Part shown: piece by piece, positions 42,473 to 50,799 of the stretch
Layout of the letters: the number at the start of each line of letters is the position of its first letter
Numbering within the stretch: position 1 is the stretch's first letter
Source: JARLGU01 sp036504535
Lineage (GTDB): Bacteria; Armatimonadota; Armatimonadia; Armatimonadales; Capsulimonadaceae
Length of the DNA: 64,000 bases
NCBI GenBank assembly: GCA_036504535.1
Contig: DASXUY010000040.1
Location: 248,001-312,000, forward strand
Direction: 5' to 3'
Translations under genes and position numbers: made by a program
The notes under the pieces: model-generated
What the model saw: only the letters and a program-made list of their open reading frames with translations
The model's database searches: none
Told to the model about the DNA's origin: nothing

Positions 42473-43984
42473 CTATGATCTTTGTTCCCGTTTAGCCTGT
42501 TGCCAAATCACTTCCATTTCAGATTGTGTCAGTTCCTCAATCTTGAGACCCTGTTCCGCCGCAGAATCTTCAATTCGCTTGAACCGGTCAATGAAGCGAT
42601 TAACCATTCGCTGCAGGGCATCCTCAGCATCCACCTTCTCAAACCTCGCGAGATTGACCACGGTAAAAAGGAGATCACCAAGCTCGTTGGCGACTTCGGC
42701 GTGATTACCCTTTGCGCGTGCTTCGTGTAGCTCAGCGATCTCCTCGTGGAGCTTTTCGAACACGCCATCAATGCTCTCCCACTCGAATCCCGCTTTGGCC
42801 GCCTTCTTAGAGATCTCCTGAGCTCTCGTGAGTGCAGGCAGAGCGCGCACGACACCGTCAAGCACGCTCTTACGGTCTTCGTATCCCTTCTCAGTTAGCT
42901 TGATGGCTTCCCAGTTAACGAGGACCTCTTCTGCTCCCGATACGGAGAGGTCGCCAAAGACGTGTGGGTGACGACGAATAAGCTTGTTGACGATATGTCC
43001 AATCACGTCGTCGATTGTGAATGTGTAATCCTCGCGAGCCAGCTGAGCATGGAACGCGACTTGTAGCAGAAGGTCGCCCAGTTCTTCAGCGTATTTATCT
43101 GGATCGCCTGAATCGAGAGCATCGAGGACCTCGTATGCTTCTTCGAGAACATACTTTCGGAGGGTCTCCGGTGTCTGCTCACGATCCCACGGACACCCCG
43201 TGTCAGGCTCTCGTAACCTTGCCATGATATTAAGCAGGCTGTAGAAATCGTGTCGGCGCTGCGATTCTGGCATCGGCGGTACGAGAAGTGAGGACAGGTG
43301 ATCGAACTCCTGAGCGGGCCGGTCGAGTTCGGCCAGCGCTACGATACGAGATTGCGTGTCCCCGTTTTCACTGCCGCCCACAACCGTGATAGGGTGCTCC
43401 GGCGGATAGTATTCCAGCAAAGCCAATTTCGTAGCGGAAGCGATGTCGCGGTCGTACACCTGATACACCAGGTTGTATCTATCAAAAGCAAATGGAGGCT
43501 GGAATGACCGGTACACGTATTGAAGGTCGGGTAGTTCGAGTGCGTCCACCACAGCTAGTTGCGAGACTTCGACAGTCGCGCCTGCAATGACCGTTTCTAC
43601 AAAGGACGTTGATGGTGTAGAAACTACTTCTATCCCCTCTTGAGCCGCCCTTTGCAGGATTTGGGCTACAGAGGTTTCGCCAAAGAACGGATGTCCAGGC
43701 ACTGCATAGACTACCGAGCCCAACCTCCTGGCTGTGTCTATCACATCTGACGCGATAGTCGAATAAATATCTTCGAATCGTTCAGCTAATTCATATAGCT
43801 CATCATAGCTCTGGGTAAAGAGGATGCCTTCGTTCTCTTCCAGCCACGCAACCGTTGGATGAACGCGAGTGCGCAGTAGGATCGTGCCGGGTTTGGCGTT
43901 TCGGAGCGCACGAATCGCGCCTAGCGTGAGCGCATCTGCGCTTCCAGTTCCTAACCCTACCAGAGTGATCTTAGTCGATTCCAT
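42473..43984 (-). CDS. mazG: MazG nucleotide pyrophosphohydrolase with tetrapyrrole-methylase-like N-terminal domain
   Basis: This 503-residue fusion starts with a SAM methylase-like domain (ITLVGLGTGSADALTLGAIRALRNA, then VYAVPGHPFFGETSVAQIL), as in YabN-type proteins. The MazG half has two repeats: GCPWDREQTPETLRKYVLEEAYEVLDALDSGDPDKYAEELGDLLLQVAFHAQLA and FEKLHEEIAELHEARAKGNHAEVANELGDLLFTVVNLARF, each with EExxE and ExxD metal ligands. It hydrolyses NTPs to NMPs and PPi and cleans the nucleotide pool. This architecture is frequent in Firmicutes-like lineages. The SurA/PrsA-like gene follows a terminator on the upstream side. Confidence 0.92.
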   Translation of the reverse strand: MESTKITLVGLGTGSADALTLGAIRALRNAKPGTILLRTRVHPTVAWLEENEGILFTQSYDELYELAERFEDIYSTIASDVIDTARRLGSVVYAVPGHPFFGETSVAQILQRAAQEGIEVVSTPSTSFVETVIAGATVEVSQLAVVDALELPDLQYVYRSFQPPFAFDRYNLVYQVYDRDIASATKLALLEYYPPEHPITVVGGSENGDTQSRIVALAELDRPAQEFDHLSSLLVPPMPESQRRHDFYSLLNIMARLREPDTGCPWDREQTPETLRKYVLEEAYEVLDALDSGDPDKYAEELGDLLLQVAFHAQLAREDYTFTIDDVIGHIVNKLIRRHPHVFGDLSVSGAEEVLVNWEAIKLTEKGYEDRKSVLDGVVRALPALTRAQEISKKAAKAGFEWESIDGVFEKLHEEIAELHEARAKGNHAEVANELGDLLFTVVNLARFEKVDAEDALQRMVNRFIDRFKRIEDSAAEQGLKIEELTQSEMEVIWQQAKREQRS

Positions 43985-44060
43985 CGTTAATCCCAGGCAA
44001 TGCCTGAACCTTTCAAGTACTCGTTATGCAGGATATTCGCCATCAAAATCATCAGCGAAA

Positions 44061-44098
44061 AAGCGAAGTTGCGCTCTTGGTAGAACGCAACTTCGCTT
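44061..44098 (-). terminator. Intrinsic terminator for the foldase gene
   Basis: AAGCGAAGTTGCG (44061-44073) pairs perfectly with CGCAACTTCGCTT (44086-44098), a 13-bp stem with a 12-nt loop. On the minus strand TTTTTCG follows. It lies 36 bp after the stop of the gene at 44134 and separates it from mazG. Confidence 0.78.
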
Positions 44099-44133
44099 TC
44101 TCGTAATTCAATCGATGCGCTCCCGGTTAGGCG

Positions 44134-45261
44134 CTATTGCTTGGCCGGCGGTGTCTGCGCAGGCTGGTGCGGCGGGGACGTCATCGGCGGCGCCATTGGG
44201 CGAGGCTTAGCTTTAAACTGCTCTGCAACGGGCTGATACTGCTTCGGGCCAATCACGATATTGGCTGTTTGAAGAGCGGTCTGCAACGATTGCTGAACCT
44301 CAATGACTGACGAACTCCTCATGCCTTTTTCGGCGAGCGCGTCGAGTTTCACAATCGACTTAACCTGATCGAACGGCATCGTGTACTCAGGCTGCTTATC
44401 GGCAACACGAATTACCCACCAATGACCAGGCTGTAGCTGAAGCGGCGCGATAACATCCCCGGTTTTCGCGGCCTTCAGCGGATTTAGTATCTGCGGCGGG
44501 AACTGGAGCCCAGGTCCACTAAGGGCTTCCCACTTTGGAAGGTCGCTGGCGTCCAATCCGCCCGTCAGTGGCGGATCGATGCTTTTGCCAATGAAGTTCT
44601 TGAACGACCCAGCCTTTTGAGCATCAGCTTGAGCTGCGTCAGCCGTCGCCTTGTCGCCTAGGACGATGCGCTGTATATGGACCCGCTCAGGGAACGTATA
44701 CTTCTCTGGGTGCTGCTTGTAATAGGCAGAAACCTCGGCGTCGGTGATGGTTTGTCCCAGCGCAGCAAGGTTTATTCGAGCGACAAGCTGCTTGATTTGC
44801 TCATCCTTGAAAGTTGCAGGTGTATAACCTTCCGCTGCAAGGTAGTCATCAAATGGCTTTGTCGTATTGGTCTTTTCTTCTACAGTTTTTATGTAGTTAT
44901 AGCGATCATCTACGAGGCTGTCAGTGACAGCAGCGTTTTTACTCTTCGCCACTTGAAGCAGAATGACGTTTTGGATGAGCTCGCTCAACACAATCCGCCC
45001 TACTGGCTGCGTCAATGTCGCGCTATTAGCGTCGGCGGGTCCTTTGACTGGAACATAGTGCTGCATCGCGTCGTAGAGTAGCGACGCCTCGATCTTGTCA
45101 CCGTTAACTGTCGCTACTGGTTCTGTGAGCGACGGCGAACCGGACAATCCGCTATGATCGTCAGATTTGCATCCCGAAAGGACGGGAAGCGCAATTGCTG
45201 CGCCAACACCCGCTAAGAGTAGGAGGCGGGCAGTTGGAGTAAGGTTTCGAAGTGATGTCAT
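44134..45261 (-). CDS. SurA/PrsA-like peptidylprolyl isomerase lipoprotein
   Basis: This 375-residue protein has a lipobox (VLSGC, Cys31). A SurA_N-like segment (VATVNGDKIEASLLYDAMQHYVP ... IVLSELIQNVILLQVAKSKNAAVTDSLVDDRYN) is followed by ITDAEVSAYYKQHPEKYTFPERVHIQRIVLGDKATADAAQADAQKAGSFKNFIG, the parvulin pattern. The usual catalytic positions are not all conserved, so it may be mainly a chaperone. The C terminus is Pro-rich (PMAPPMTSPPHQPAQTPPAKQ). It probably helps outer-membrane or secreted proteins fold. Confidence 0.82.
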   Translation of the reverse strand: MTSLRNLTPTARLLLLAGVGAAIALPVLSGCKSDDHSGLSGSPSLTEPVATVNGDKIEASLLYDAMQHYVPVKGPADANSATLTQPVGRIVLSELIQNVILLQVAKSKNAAVTDSLVDDRYNYIKTVEEKTNTTKPFDDYLAAEGYTPATFKDEQIKQLVARINLAALGQTITDAEVSAYYKQHPEKYTFPERVHIQRIVLGDKATADAAQADAQKAGSFKNFIGKSIDPPLTGGLDASDLPKWEALSGPGLQFPPQILNPLKAAKTGDVIAPLQLQPGHWWVIRVADKQPEYTMPFDQVKSIVKLDALAEKGMRSSSVIEVQQSLQTALQTANIVIGPKQYQPVAEQFKAKPRPMAPPMTSPPHQPAQTPPAKQ

Positions 45262-45314
45262 GATATCGATATGAGCTCCTTGAGAATTATGGCGGCGAAC
45301 CGCAGAAAGGTCAA

Positions 45315-45836
45315 TTATCGCGGTCGAAGGTTCAGAACGAGGCTAACTTCGGCTTGCCCAAGTCCGGTTTGACGAGCAATTTCGGCAACGTCGCTTACCC
45401 CCGCATCGGCAAGATCGTACACGGCCTGATAACGATCATCAGCAGGCTGCTTTGACAACGACTTTCCCGCGCGTTTACGCGGTATTTGCGGCACATCCAT
45501 TGCATCCTCACCGACAGGCTGCGTCGCTTCCATTTCCAGAGGTTTCTCGTCTGCTGTCGGCCAAGTCCGAAGCGGCTGCTGCAAGACTGCCGAAAGCTGC
45601 TTTTCCACAGTCGAGGCGCGTCCAATGATAGCTTCAAGGCGCGCTTCAGCGGCAGAAGCCCGTTCCTCTAATACGACAATAATCTGCTCAACAGTTTCGC
45701 GAAGTTCGCGAATTTCATTTGCCGTCGAGGTGTGTTTCAGCGCCGCAGCAGCGGTAAGATCGCGCTTTGCGATATACCATGCCATAGCGATGAAAATAAG
45801 CACGAGGAATTCGAGGACGTTAACGAGGTAATCCAT
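45315..45836 (-). CDS. DUF6115-like membrane protein with C-terminal HTH
   Basis: This 173-residue protein has an N-terminal membrane helix (VNVLEFLVLIFIAMAWYIAKR), a coiled coil (ELRETVEQIIVVLEERASAAEARLEAIIGRASTVEKQLSAVL), a low-complexity linker, then a small helix-turn-helix (RYQAVYDLADAGVSDVAEIARQTGLGQAEVSLVLNLRPR). This order is seen in DUF6115 proteins, often near flagellar or morphology genes. Here the neighbours are two unknown genes upstream on the same strand. The HTH suggests a membrane-tethered regulator but a DNA target is unknown. Confidence 0.7.
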   Translation of the reverse strand: MDYLVNVLEFLVLIFIAMAWYIAKRDLTAAAALKHTSTANEIRELRETVEQIIVVLEERASAAEARLEAIIGRASTVEKQLSAVLQQPLRTWPTADEKPLEMEATQPVGEDAMDVPQIPRKRAGKSLSKQPADDRYQAVYDLADAGVSDVAEIARQTGLGQAEVSLVLNLRPR

Positions 45837-45889
45837 GGCGAAGTGTCAAAGGGCGATCTGCGCTGTGTAGTTTCGAGCGGGTGCGCGAC

Positions 45890-46777
45890 CTAGATTACAG
45901 CGCGCACGACCTTACCCGTAGCCTTTACCTTACCTAACACGAGAGTTACAACAGGCCGCTCAAGGCGAAGGACAGATTGGGACGCATTTTCTCGAAGCGT
46001 TAGGTGCAGAGATCCTGTGATCTCATCGTATTCCATGCGGCTAGCCGCTCCAAGAGGGACACCGCAGTATACCCCAACGAGCTTAATATCGCCCTGAGGA
46101 AGCTTGGCGGATGCTGAGAGCGCGGCCCGGTGTTCGGGATATACACTGTCTTCGGCCATCGAACCCCGGGATGGCATAGGCAAGCGTCGCCGTTCCATAT
46201 AAATCTCGCCGGATATGTCTGGCGTTACGGGCAGGATGCGTGGTTGCCGCATACCAAAACCGATTGCTTTGGGTGACTTCCCGATTGCCTTAAAAACCGG
46301 AATCGTCATCTCCCGCGCTTTGCGGGCTTTCGGGGGAGCAATTATGACACCAGCTACTCTAGCGGAATCAGGGCGGGTAATATCCGGTTGAAACACCGTC
46401 GGTGCGTTTTCTAACGAAGATACTAGCGAGACTGATGTTGGAGCCGGAGCATCATAGTGCGCATAATGGATTGCCGGCGCGGCGACTGTTCCTGATGCGG
46501 ATTGCGACTCTCCCATCTTCACCGCGATAGCCAATGCGTGCGAGGACGATGACGGATCGCTGCAGCGTGTGGAGCAATCATCGGAGGTTAGTAATCCAGG
46601 TTGCGTCCCCCACGATGGACCGTGGGGATGTGTATCGAGGCTAATTCTGTGGGGATAAGTTCGTATGTCAAGCAATCGGTCATCAATTGTCGACACCGTT
46701 GCCGACGAAAACAGGCGAGCCAGACGACGGCGGATTTCTGCGAACGTCCCTGATGACGGGTCGGAAGCATCATCCAT
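45890..46777 (-). CDS. Hypothetical protein following the 46779 gene
   Basis: This 295-residue protein begins one base after the upstream stop codon (TAA-C-ATG), so translation is coupled. It is Ser/Pro-rich in the N-terminal half with scattered His (HYAHYDAPAPT), and its last 100 residues form a strand-rich region (LVGVYCGVPLGAASRMEYDEITGSLHLTLRENASQSVLRLERPVVTLVLGKVKATGKVVRAVI). No family is recognised. There is no clear signal peptide. It may be a scaffold or adaptor protein. Confidence 0.55.
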   Translation of the reverse strand: MDDASDPSSGTFAEIRRRLARLFSSATVSTIDDRLLDIRTYPHRISLDTHPHGPSWGTQPGLLTSDDCSTRCSDPSSSSHALAIAVKMGESQSASGTVAAPAIHYAHYDAPAPTSVSLVSSLENAPTVFQPDITRPDSARVAGVIIAPPKARKAREMTIPVFKAIGKSPKAIGFGMRQPRILPVTPDISGEIYMERRRLPMPSRGSMAEDSVYPEHRAALSASAKLPQGDIKLVGVYCGVPLGAASRMEYDEITGSLHLTLRENASQSVLRLERPVVTLVLGKVKATGKVVRAVI

Positions 46778-46778
46778 G

Positions 46779-47387
46779 TTAGCCAGCCACGTTCCCGGCA
46801 GAAATCTCTGAGATTTCGTCCCAAAGCATCTTTAGCGCCTTGTCAACACGCCGCATTGGCTCAAGAACGTCCATTGATTTCCCAGCGTCGACAAGCACCT
46901 TGAGTAGTTCGGCTTGCCTAGATGCCCGCGATATACCCGAACTATCGGGACGCGCTGGCGAAACTGAAAATCGGACACGAACAGGGCTTCCGGTGCTCGT
47001 AAGTTGTACGAGGACTTCGTCTTCGGCCACAGTGGTGGTTGCTCCAACCTCGGCTAATGGAGCGGCGCGAGATTCACCTAACCAGATCGCAGCGCGCCCC
47101 TTTGCTTCTACTGCAGGAAGGAACTGTGGGTCGCTGACTATGAAAACAGGTGGCTTTTGCTCAAGATTGTCGAGGATGTTGGCTAAAATGACATCAGTCT
47201 GGATGTATTTTTCCAGGACCTCTCCGTAAAGCACGCGCTGAAGCTTAGTGGCCTTTACGGGTTCCGTGTAGCGGAATTCCATTGGCAATCCGAATGCGTC
47301 GGTTACCATCGCGCCGCCCATAAACACGTTATCGGAAATCGCCATGGACACGAGGTAGCCCACCACTGGTTTTGCTGATATAGCCAT
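46779..47387 (-). CDS. Hypothetical protein with leaderless promoter
   Basis: This 202-residue protein starts with ISAKPVVGYLVSMAISDNVFMGGAMVTDAFGLPMEFRYTEPVK and has a Rossmann-like alternation (VILANILDNLEQKPPVFIVSDPQFLPAVEAKGRAAIWLG). I do not recognise the family. ATG 47387 (rather than GTG 47390) is chosen because the promoter at 47394-47422 places transcription at that base; no Shine-Dalgarno is present. It heads a unit with the genes at 46777 and 45836. The start ISAKPVVGYLVSMAISDNVFMGGAM suggests a fold that binds another protein or ligand, but this is only a guess. Confidence 0.6.
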   Translation of the reverse strand: MAISAKPVVGYLVSMAISDNVFMGGAMVTDAFGLPMEFRYTEPVKATKLQRVLYGEVLEKYIQTDVILANILDNLEQKPPVFIVSDPQFLPAVEAKGRAAIWLGESRAAPLAEVGATTTVAEDEVLVQLTSTGSPVRVRFSVSPARPDSSGISRASRQAELLKVLVDAGKSMDVLEPMRRVDKALKMLWDEISEISAGNVAG

Positions 47388-47393
47388 CACTGT

Positions 47394-47422
47394 AGTTTAG
47401 CAAACGGCCCAAGCACTGTCAA
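47394..47422 (-). promoter_or_regulatory. Near-consensus promoter with leaderless start
   Basis: On the minus strand TTGACA (47417-47422) and TAAACT (47394-47399) are exactly 17 bp apart. Counting to +1 places transcription start at base 47387, the A of the ATG, so the mRNA would have no leader. There is no Shine-Dalgarno, in agreement. Confidence 0.7.
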
Positions 47423-47654
47423 GTGCATTTGCGTTCATTCTGGTAACCTTACGAGGCCAAAACCAGAGAGAATCTCAAATATAGAGCTGATTGTAGCCTG
47501 TATCTCTTGTATTGCCATCAAACGTATTCAGGTATAATCTTTGCGCCTTGACCAATGAGGCGCTAACCGAAGCGCTGAGCACGTTTTGAAATACTTGAGA
47601 GTGGGTACGTTCCTGCCAATGGAAGCGCGCATGCGCTTTCTTGGAGGAGACCAC

Positions 47655-48035
47655 GTGGGGTTACAAATGGTACTAGAGATCGAAGTAGAAAAGACCACCG
47701 ACGATATTCCGATTATTCATATCAGAGGCGAAATCGACCTACATACCTGCTCCAGTTTTCGCGAGACGCTCCGCGACCTTATCGACCAGAAGAACTATGA
47801 CATTGTCATAGATTTGGGTAGCGTCCCTTACCTTGATAGTGCCGCGCTAGGCGTGCTCGTGGATGCAGTCAGGCGGGTTCGTGAATATGACGGAGCCATT
47901 TACCTGATTGCGACAACGCCATTCGTCCGAAGGGCGTTCGAAATAACCAGACTGGTGAAGATATTCCAGCTTCATGACGACTCTGAACCAGCGCTAGCTA
48001 GCATCCGCGCTCGCAATAAGTCCGTCGCTGACTGA
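47655..48035 (+). CDS. STAS-domain anti-sigma factor antagonist
   Basis: This 126-residue protein is a single STAS domain: DIPIIHIRGEIDLHTCSSFRETLRDLIDQKNYDIVIDLGSVPYLDSAALGVLVDAVRRVREYDGAIYLIATTPFVRRAFEITRLVKIFQLHDDSEPAL. The phosphorylatable Ser in YLDSAALG is present, as in SpoIIAA/RsbV. It would be switched by a serine kinase and PP2C phosphatase; a PP2C gene is in the window at 58582 but far away. The GTG at 47655 has GGAGGAG (47643-47649) 5 nt upstream. TATAAT (47533-47538) upstream is a likely -10. Its 3' end overlaps the convergent gene by 42 bp. Confidence 0.87.
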   Translation: MGLQMVLEIEVEKTTDDIPIIHIRGEIDLHTCSSFRETLRDLIDQKNYDIVIDLGSVPYLDSAALGVLVDAVRRVREYDGAIYLIATTPFVRRAFEITRLVKIFQLHDDSEPALASIRARNKSVAD

Positions 48036-49499
48036 TTTTGGGCTTGTCGGACGTTCCAACTCTGCTATAAAGCCAGCAGAGTTCGTAGCCTCCGCCAGTC
48101 TGTGCCACGCTGCCACAAGTCCCTGCGGCAGATGCTGCATCGCGCCCCTCAAATCCACGATCGCCGCCTGCCCGATTATGGGCCAGTAGATACTGCGGAA
48201 AAGCGCGGCAGGCATCGTATAGTGCCAACCGATAAAACTAATTACCGGCAGATACGAGAAAAACAACAACAACCAGGCCCTGCTTACGCCGCTAACCCGG
48301 CGGTATTTAATGACCAGAACGATTGTGTACAGTAAAGCCAGGCAGTCAACCATCTCCGTACCAGTGCGGGAAACTTCCATTAGCCGAAAAACTGTCATTA
48401 TGGGTGATCCAGTGACAAGCCACTGCGATATTCCGCCCACGGCAAGCACGCACGGTAGTACCACCCCGTAGCGGATAACCAGGCTGTTGATTCGGTGCCG
48501 TCGCAGGTATAAGCCCACCCAAAGTGCGGCTGCTAGCACGACGGCCAATGCAAACACTCCACCATCGCCCGTCAACACTTCGAGCCCAATCTCGTGGTAC
48601 ATAAACATGAGTGGCTTGTGAAATATTACGCCAGCGCGGAAATGCGGATCGCGAGGCGCGGTGTACATGATGTGACGAACAGCGACCAGCCCGGCCACGA
48701 ATAGCGTCGTCAATGCTACCTGCACAAACGCCGACCGCTTTGTTACTCCTCCCCCAAGGGGACGAACTGCAGCCAAGGATGCCGCCATAAACGGGAAGGC
48801 GAATACATGCTCTTTGGTTAAGCAGCCAAACGCAAATGCTAACCACATAATGCCTAACGACGCCCTAGACGCCGATGTGAGCCAATGATCGAACGCCACT
48901 AACGCTGTCATAAGCGCCACCATCATCAACAAATCCTGGTGGATCGGATACCACGCCAGAAAGTATCCAGGCTGGCCGTCATTGTAAAATCTCGAACAGA
49001 CGCCAAACAGGCACCCGATCACCGCTAGAAGTGGTGATGACGTGAGGCGGTATGTGACAAGCGAGCACAGCCATATAATCGTAACAAGCAGCAAATAGCC
49101 AAACCACGCATTGACGATGAACCCATAATGCAGCCCGACATACGTCTCCAGCCAGTATTGAAACCCCGCGACGGGGCGAAAGCAGAAGATATCTTCCTGT
49201 ATCCAGGGGGCATGCCAATAGCGCAGGAACGCGTGACCTATGTCCGGAACCTTTGCGTAACCAACAATGATCGATGGCACATCATTCATTGTCTTCATTT
49301 CCGCTTCGCTACAGTGAAAACGGAACGAGTTGTAAACGACGAACGTCCCCAAGAGGGCAATTAGGCCTAATATCGCAGCAGTGACATAAGGAACGCCGAA
49401 TATGCCAGGAGAATGACGGAACGGGGGCTCTGGAAGGACGTCGGTGGCCTCAGAGTTTACGGCGGTAGAAGGAGAAGTCATGCCTCCATTATACGGCAT
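47994..49499 (-). CDS. GT-C-like polytopic membrane protein
   Basis: This 501-residue protein has about ten hydrophobic segments in the arrangement of glycosyltransferase family C or O-antigen-type membrane enzymes. A first loop (NSFRFHCSEAEMKTMNDVPSIIVGYAKVPDIGHAFLRYWHAPWIQEDIFCFRPVAGFQYWLETYVGLHYG) contains an acidic, aromatic-rich region, as in GT-C enzymes that use lipid-linked sugars. No clear catalytic DxD can be named. The Met at 49481 is another possible start. Its 3' end overlaps the STAS gene by 42 bp on the opposite strand. Probable role in cell-surface glycan assembly; inferred. Confidence 0.65.
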   Translation of the reverse strand: MPYNGGMTSPSTAVNSEATDVLPEPPFRHSPGIFGVPYVTAAILGLIALLGTFVVYNSFRFHCSEAEMKTMNDVPSIIVGYAKVPDIGHAFLRYWHAPWIQEDIFCFRPVAGFQYWLETYVGLHYGFIVNAWFGYLLLVTIIWLCSLVTYRLTSSPLLAVIGCLFGVCSRFYNDGQPGYFLAWYPIHQDLLMMVALMTALVAFDHWLTSASRASLGIMWLAFAFGCLTKEHVFAFPFMAASLAAVRPLGGGVTKRSAFVQVALTTLFVAGLVAVRHIMYTAPRDPHFRAGVIFHKPLMFMYHEIGLEVLTGDGGVFALAVVLAAALWVGLYLRRHRINSLVIRYGVVLPCVLAVGGISQWLVTGSPIMTVFRLMEVSRTGTEMVDCLALLYTIVLVIKYRRVSGVSRAWLLLFFSYLPVISFIGWHYTMPAALFRSIYWPIIGQAAIVDLRGAMQHLPQGLVAAWHRLAEATNSAGFIAELERPTSPKSVSDGLIASADAS

Positions 49500-49534
49500 G
49501 TTAAGGCATGGCGAGGAAGGTACTAATACGCAGC

Positions 49535-49564
49535 AAAGGGCAGCGCGATATCGCGCTGCCCTTT
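49535..49564 (-). terminator. Perfect-palindrome terminator after gapA
   Basis: Bases 49535-49564 form a 30-bp perfect palindrome centred on GCGATATCGC, with CCCTTT at its 3' arm on either strand. It lies 19 bp after the gapA stop codon (minus strand) and would terminate that gene. Symmetry allows action from both sides. Confidence 0.72.
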
Positions 49565-49583
49565 GAAAAATACCTGTTGGTAC

Positions 49584-50597
49584 TTACAGACCGGCATCGC
49601 CGAGGAACTTGATAAGGTCCGCGACACGGTTCGAGTAACCCCACTCGTTGTCATACCAGGTGACGACCTTGACAAAGTTGCCAAGTCCGATGGTATCGAC
49701 AGCCGAGAAGATTGAGCTGTGCGCATTGCCCTTGAGGTCCATAGAAACGAGCGGCTCTTCAGTGTACTGAAGAATGCCCTTCATGGGGCCTTCGGCAGCT
49801 GCCTTGTGAACGGCGTTGATCTCTTCGACGCTGGCGTCCTTGCTCAGGAGCGCAGTGAAGTCAACGACAGAGACGGTCGGCGTCGGAACGCGGAACGCCA
49901 TGCCGGTGAACTTGCCCTTGAGTTCGGGGATCACGAGGCCAACAGCCTTCGCTGCGCCTGTGCTCGACGGGACAATGTTGAGGGCTCCCGCACGAGCATC
50001 GCGCAGGTCCTTGGCGGCGGTGTCCACAATCTTCTGAGTACCGGTGTAAGCATGGATCGTCGTAAGAAGACCCTTCTCAATACCGAAGCTGTCGTTAAGG
50101 ATCTTCGCGACCGGCGCCAATCCGTTCGTGGTGCAGGAAGCGTTGCTGATAACGTTGTGCTTCTTGGGATCGTAAGCAGCGTTGTTGACGCCGAGAACGA
50201 TCGTAAGGTCCTCATTCTTTGCTGGGGCGCTGATGATGACTTTCTTAACGCCTTTGCCCAGGTGAGCGCTCGCCTTCGTGGCGTCGGTGAAAAAGCCGGT
50301 CGACTCTACAACAACGTCGACGCCGCTCTTGTCCCAAGCGATGGCAGCCGGGTCTTTTTCGGCATATACATCGATCTTCTTGCCATTGACGATGATATCG
50401 TTGTCCTCGTAGCTAACGGAGCCCTTGAAAGCGCCGTAATTCGAGTCGTGCGATAGCAAAAACGCGTTTGTCTTAGCGTCGGTCAGGTCGTTGAGAGCGA
50501 CAACTTCGATCTCGTCGGTGGAGTAGCGCTCCGAAATGGCGCGGAAGCTGAGTCGCCCAATGCGTCCAAAGCCGTTAATGCCCACGCGTATAGCCAT
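49584..50597 (-). CDS. gapA: Glyceraldehyde-3-phosphate dehydrogenase, type I
   Basis: This 337-residue protein starts MAIRVGINGFGRIGRLSFRAI and carries the NAD site and the active-site sequence SNASCTTNGLAPVAKIL with catalytic Cys (about residue 155). The C-terminal substrate domain has PSSTGAAKAVGLVIPELKGKFTGMAFRVPTP and WYDNEWGYSNRVADLI. It oxidises glyceraldehyde-3-phosphate with NAD(P) and phosphate. ATG 50597 has GGAG 8 nt upstream; the frame to 50672 is a non-family extension. The promoter lies at 50661-50691. No pgk or tpi gene is adjacent. Confidence 0.95.
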   Translation of the reverse strand: MAIRVGINGFGRIGRLSFRAISERYSTDEIEVVALNDLTDAKTNAFLLSHDSNYGAFKGSVSYEDNDIIVNGKKIDVYAEKDPAAIAWDKSGVDVVVESTGFFTDATKASAHLGKGVKKVIISAPAKNEDLTIVLGVNNAAYDPKKHNVISNASCTTNGLAPVAKILNDSFGIEKGLLTTIHAYTGTQKIVDTAAKDLRDARAGALNIVPSSTGAAKAVGLVIPELKGKFTGMAFRVPTPTVSVVDFTALLSKDASVEEINAVHKAAAEGPMKGILQYTEEPLVSMDLKGNAHSSIFSAVDTIGLGNFVKVVTWYDNEWGYSNRVADLIKFLGDAGL

Positions 50598-50660
50598 TGA
50601 AGTATCTCCTTCTAGGGGGTAAGTGCGGTACTCCGCAAAAACCATTGGATGTCGCCCATA

Positions 50661-50691
50661 ATGATACCTCAAGGCAAGCGCTCACTGTCAA
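50661..50691 (-). promoter_or_regulatory. Likely gapA promoter
   Basis: On the minus strand TTGACA (50686-50691) and TATCAT (50661-50666) are 19 bp apart, with a leader of about 55 nt before gapA. The -10 is imperfect and the spacing is long, so confidence is moderate. Confidence 0.5.
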
Positions 50692-50799
50692 CGAGAATAC
50701 GCTCAATGGCCCTAGAGTCCGTCTTGTAGAGGACTTACTGCCCCTCGTTTGCCCCGAATTAGGCGGCAATGCGAGGCACGTTTGCTTGAAGGACTACCT

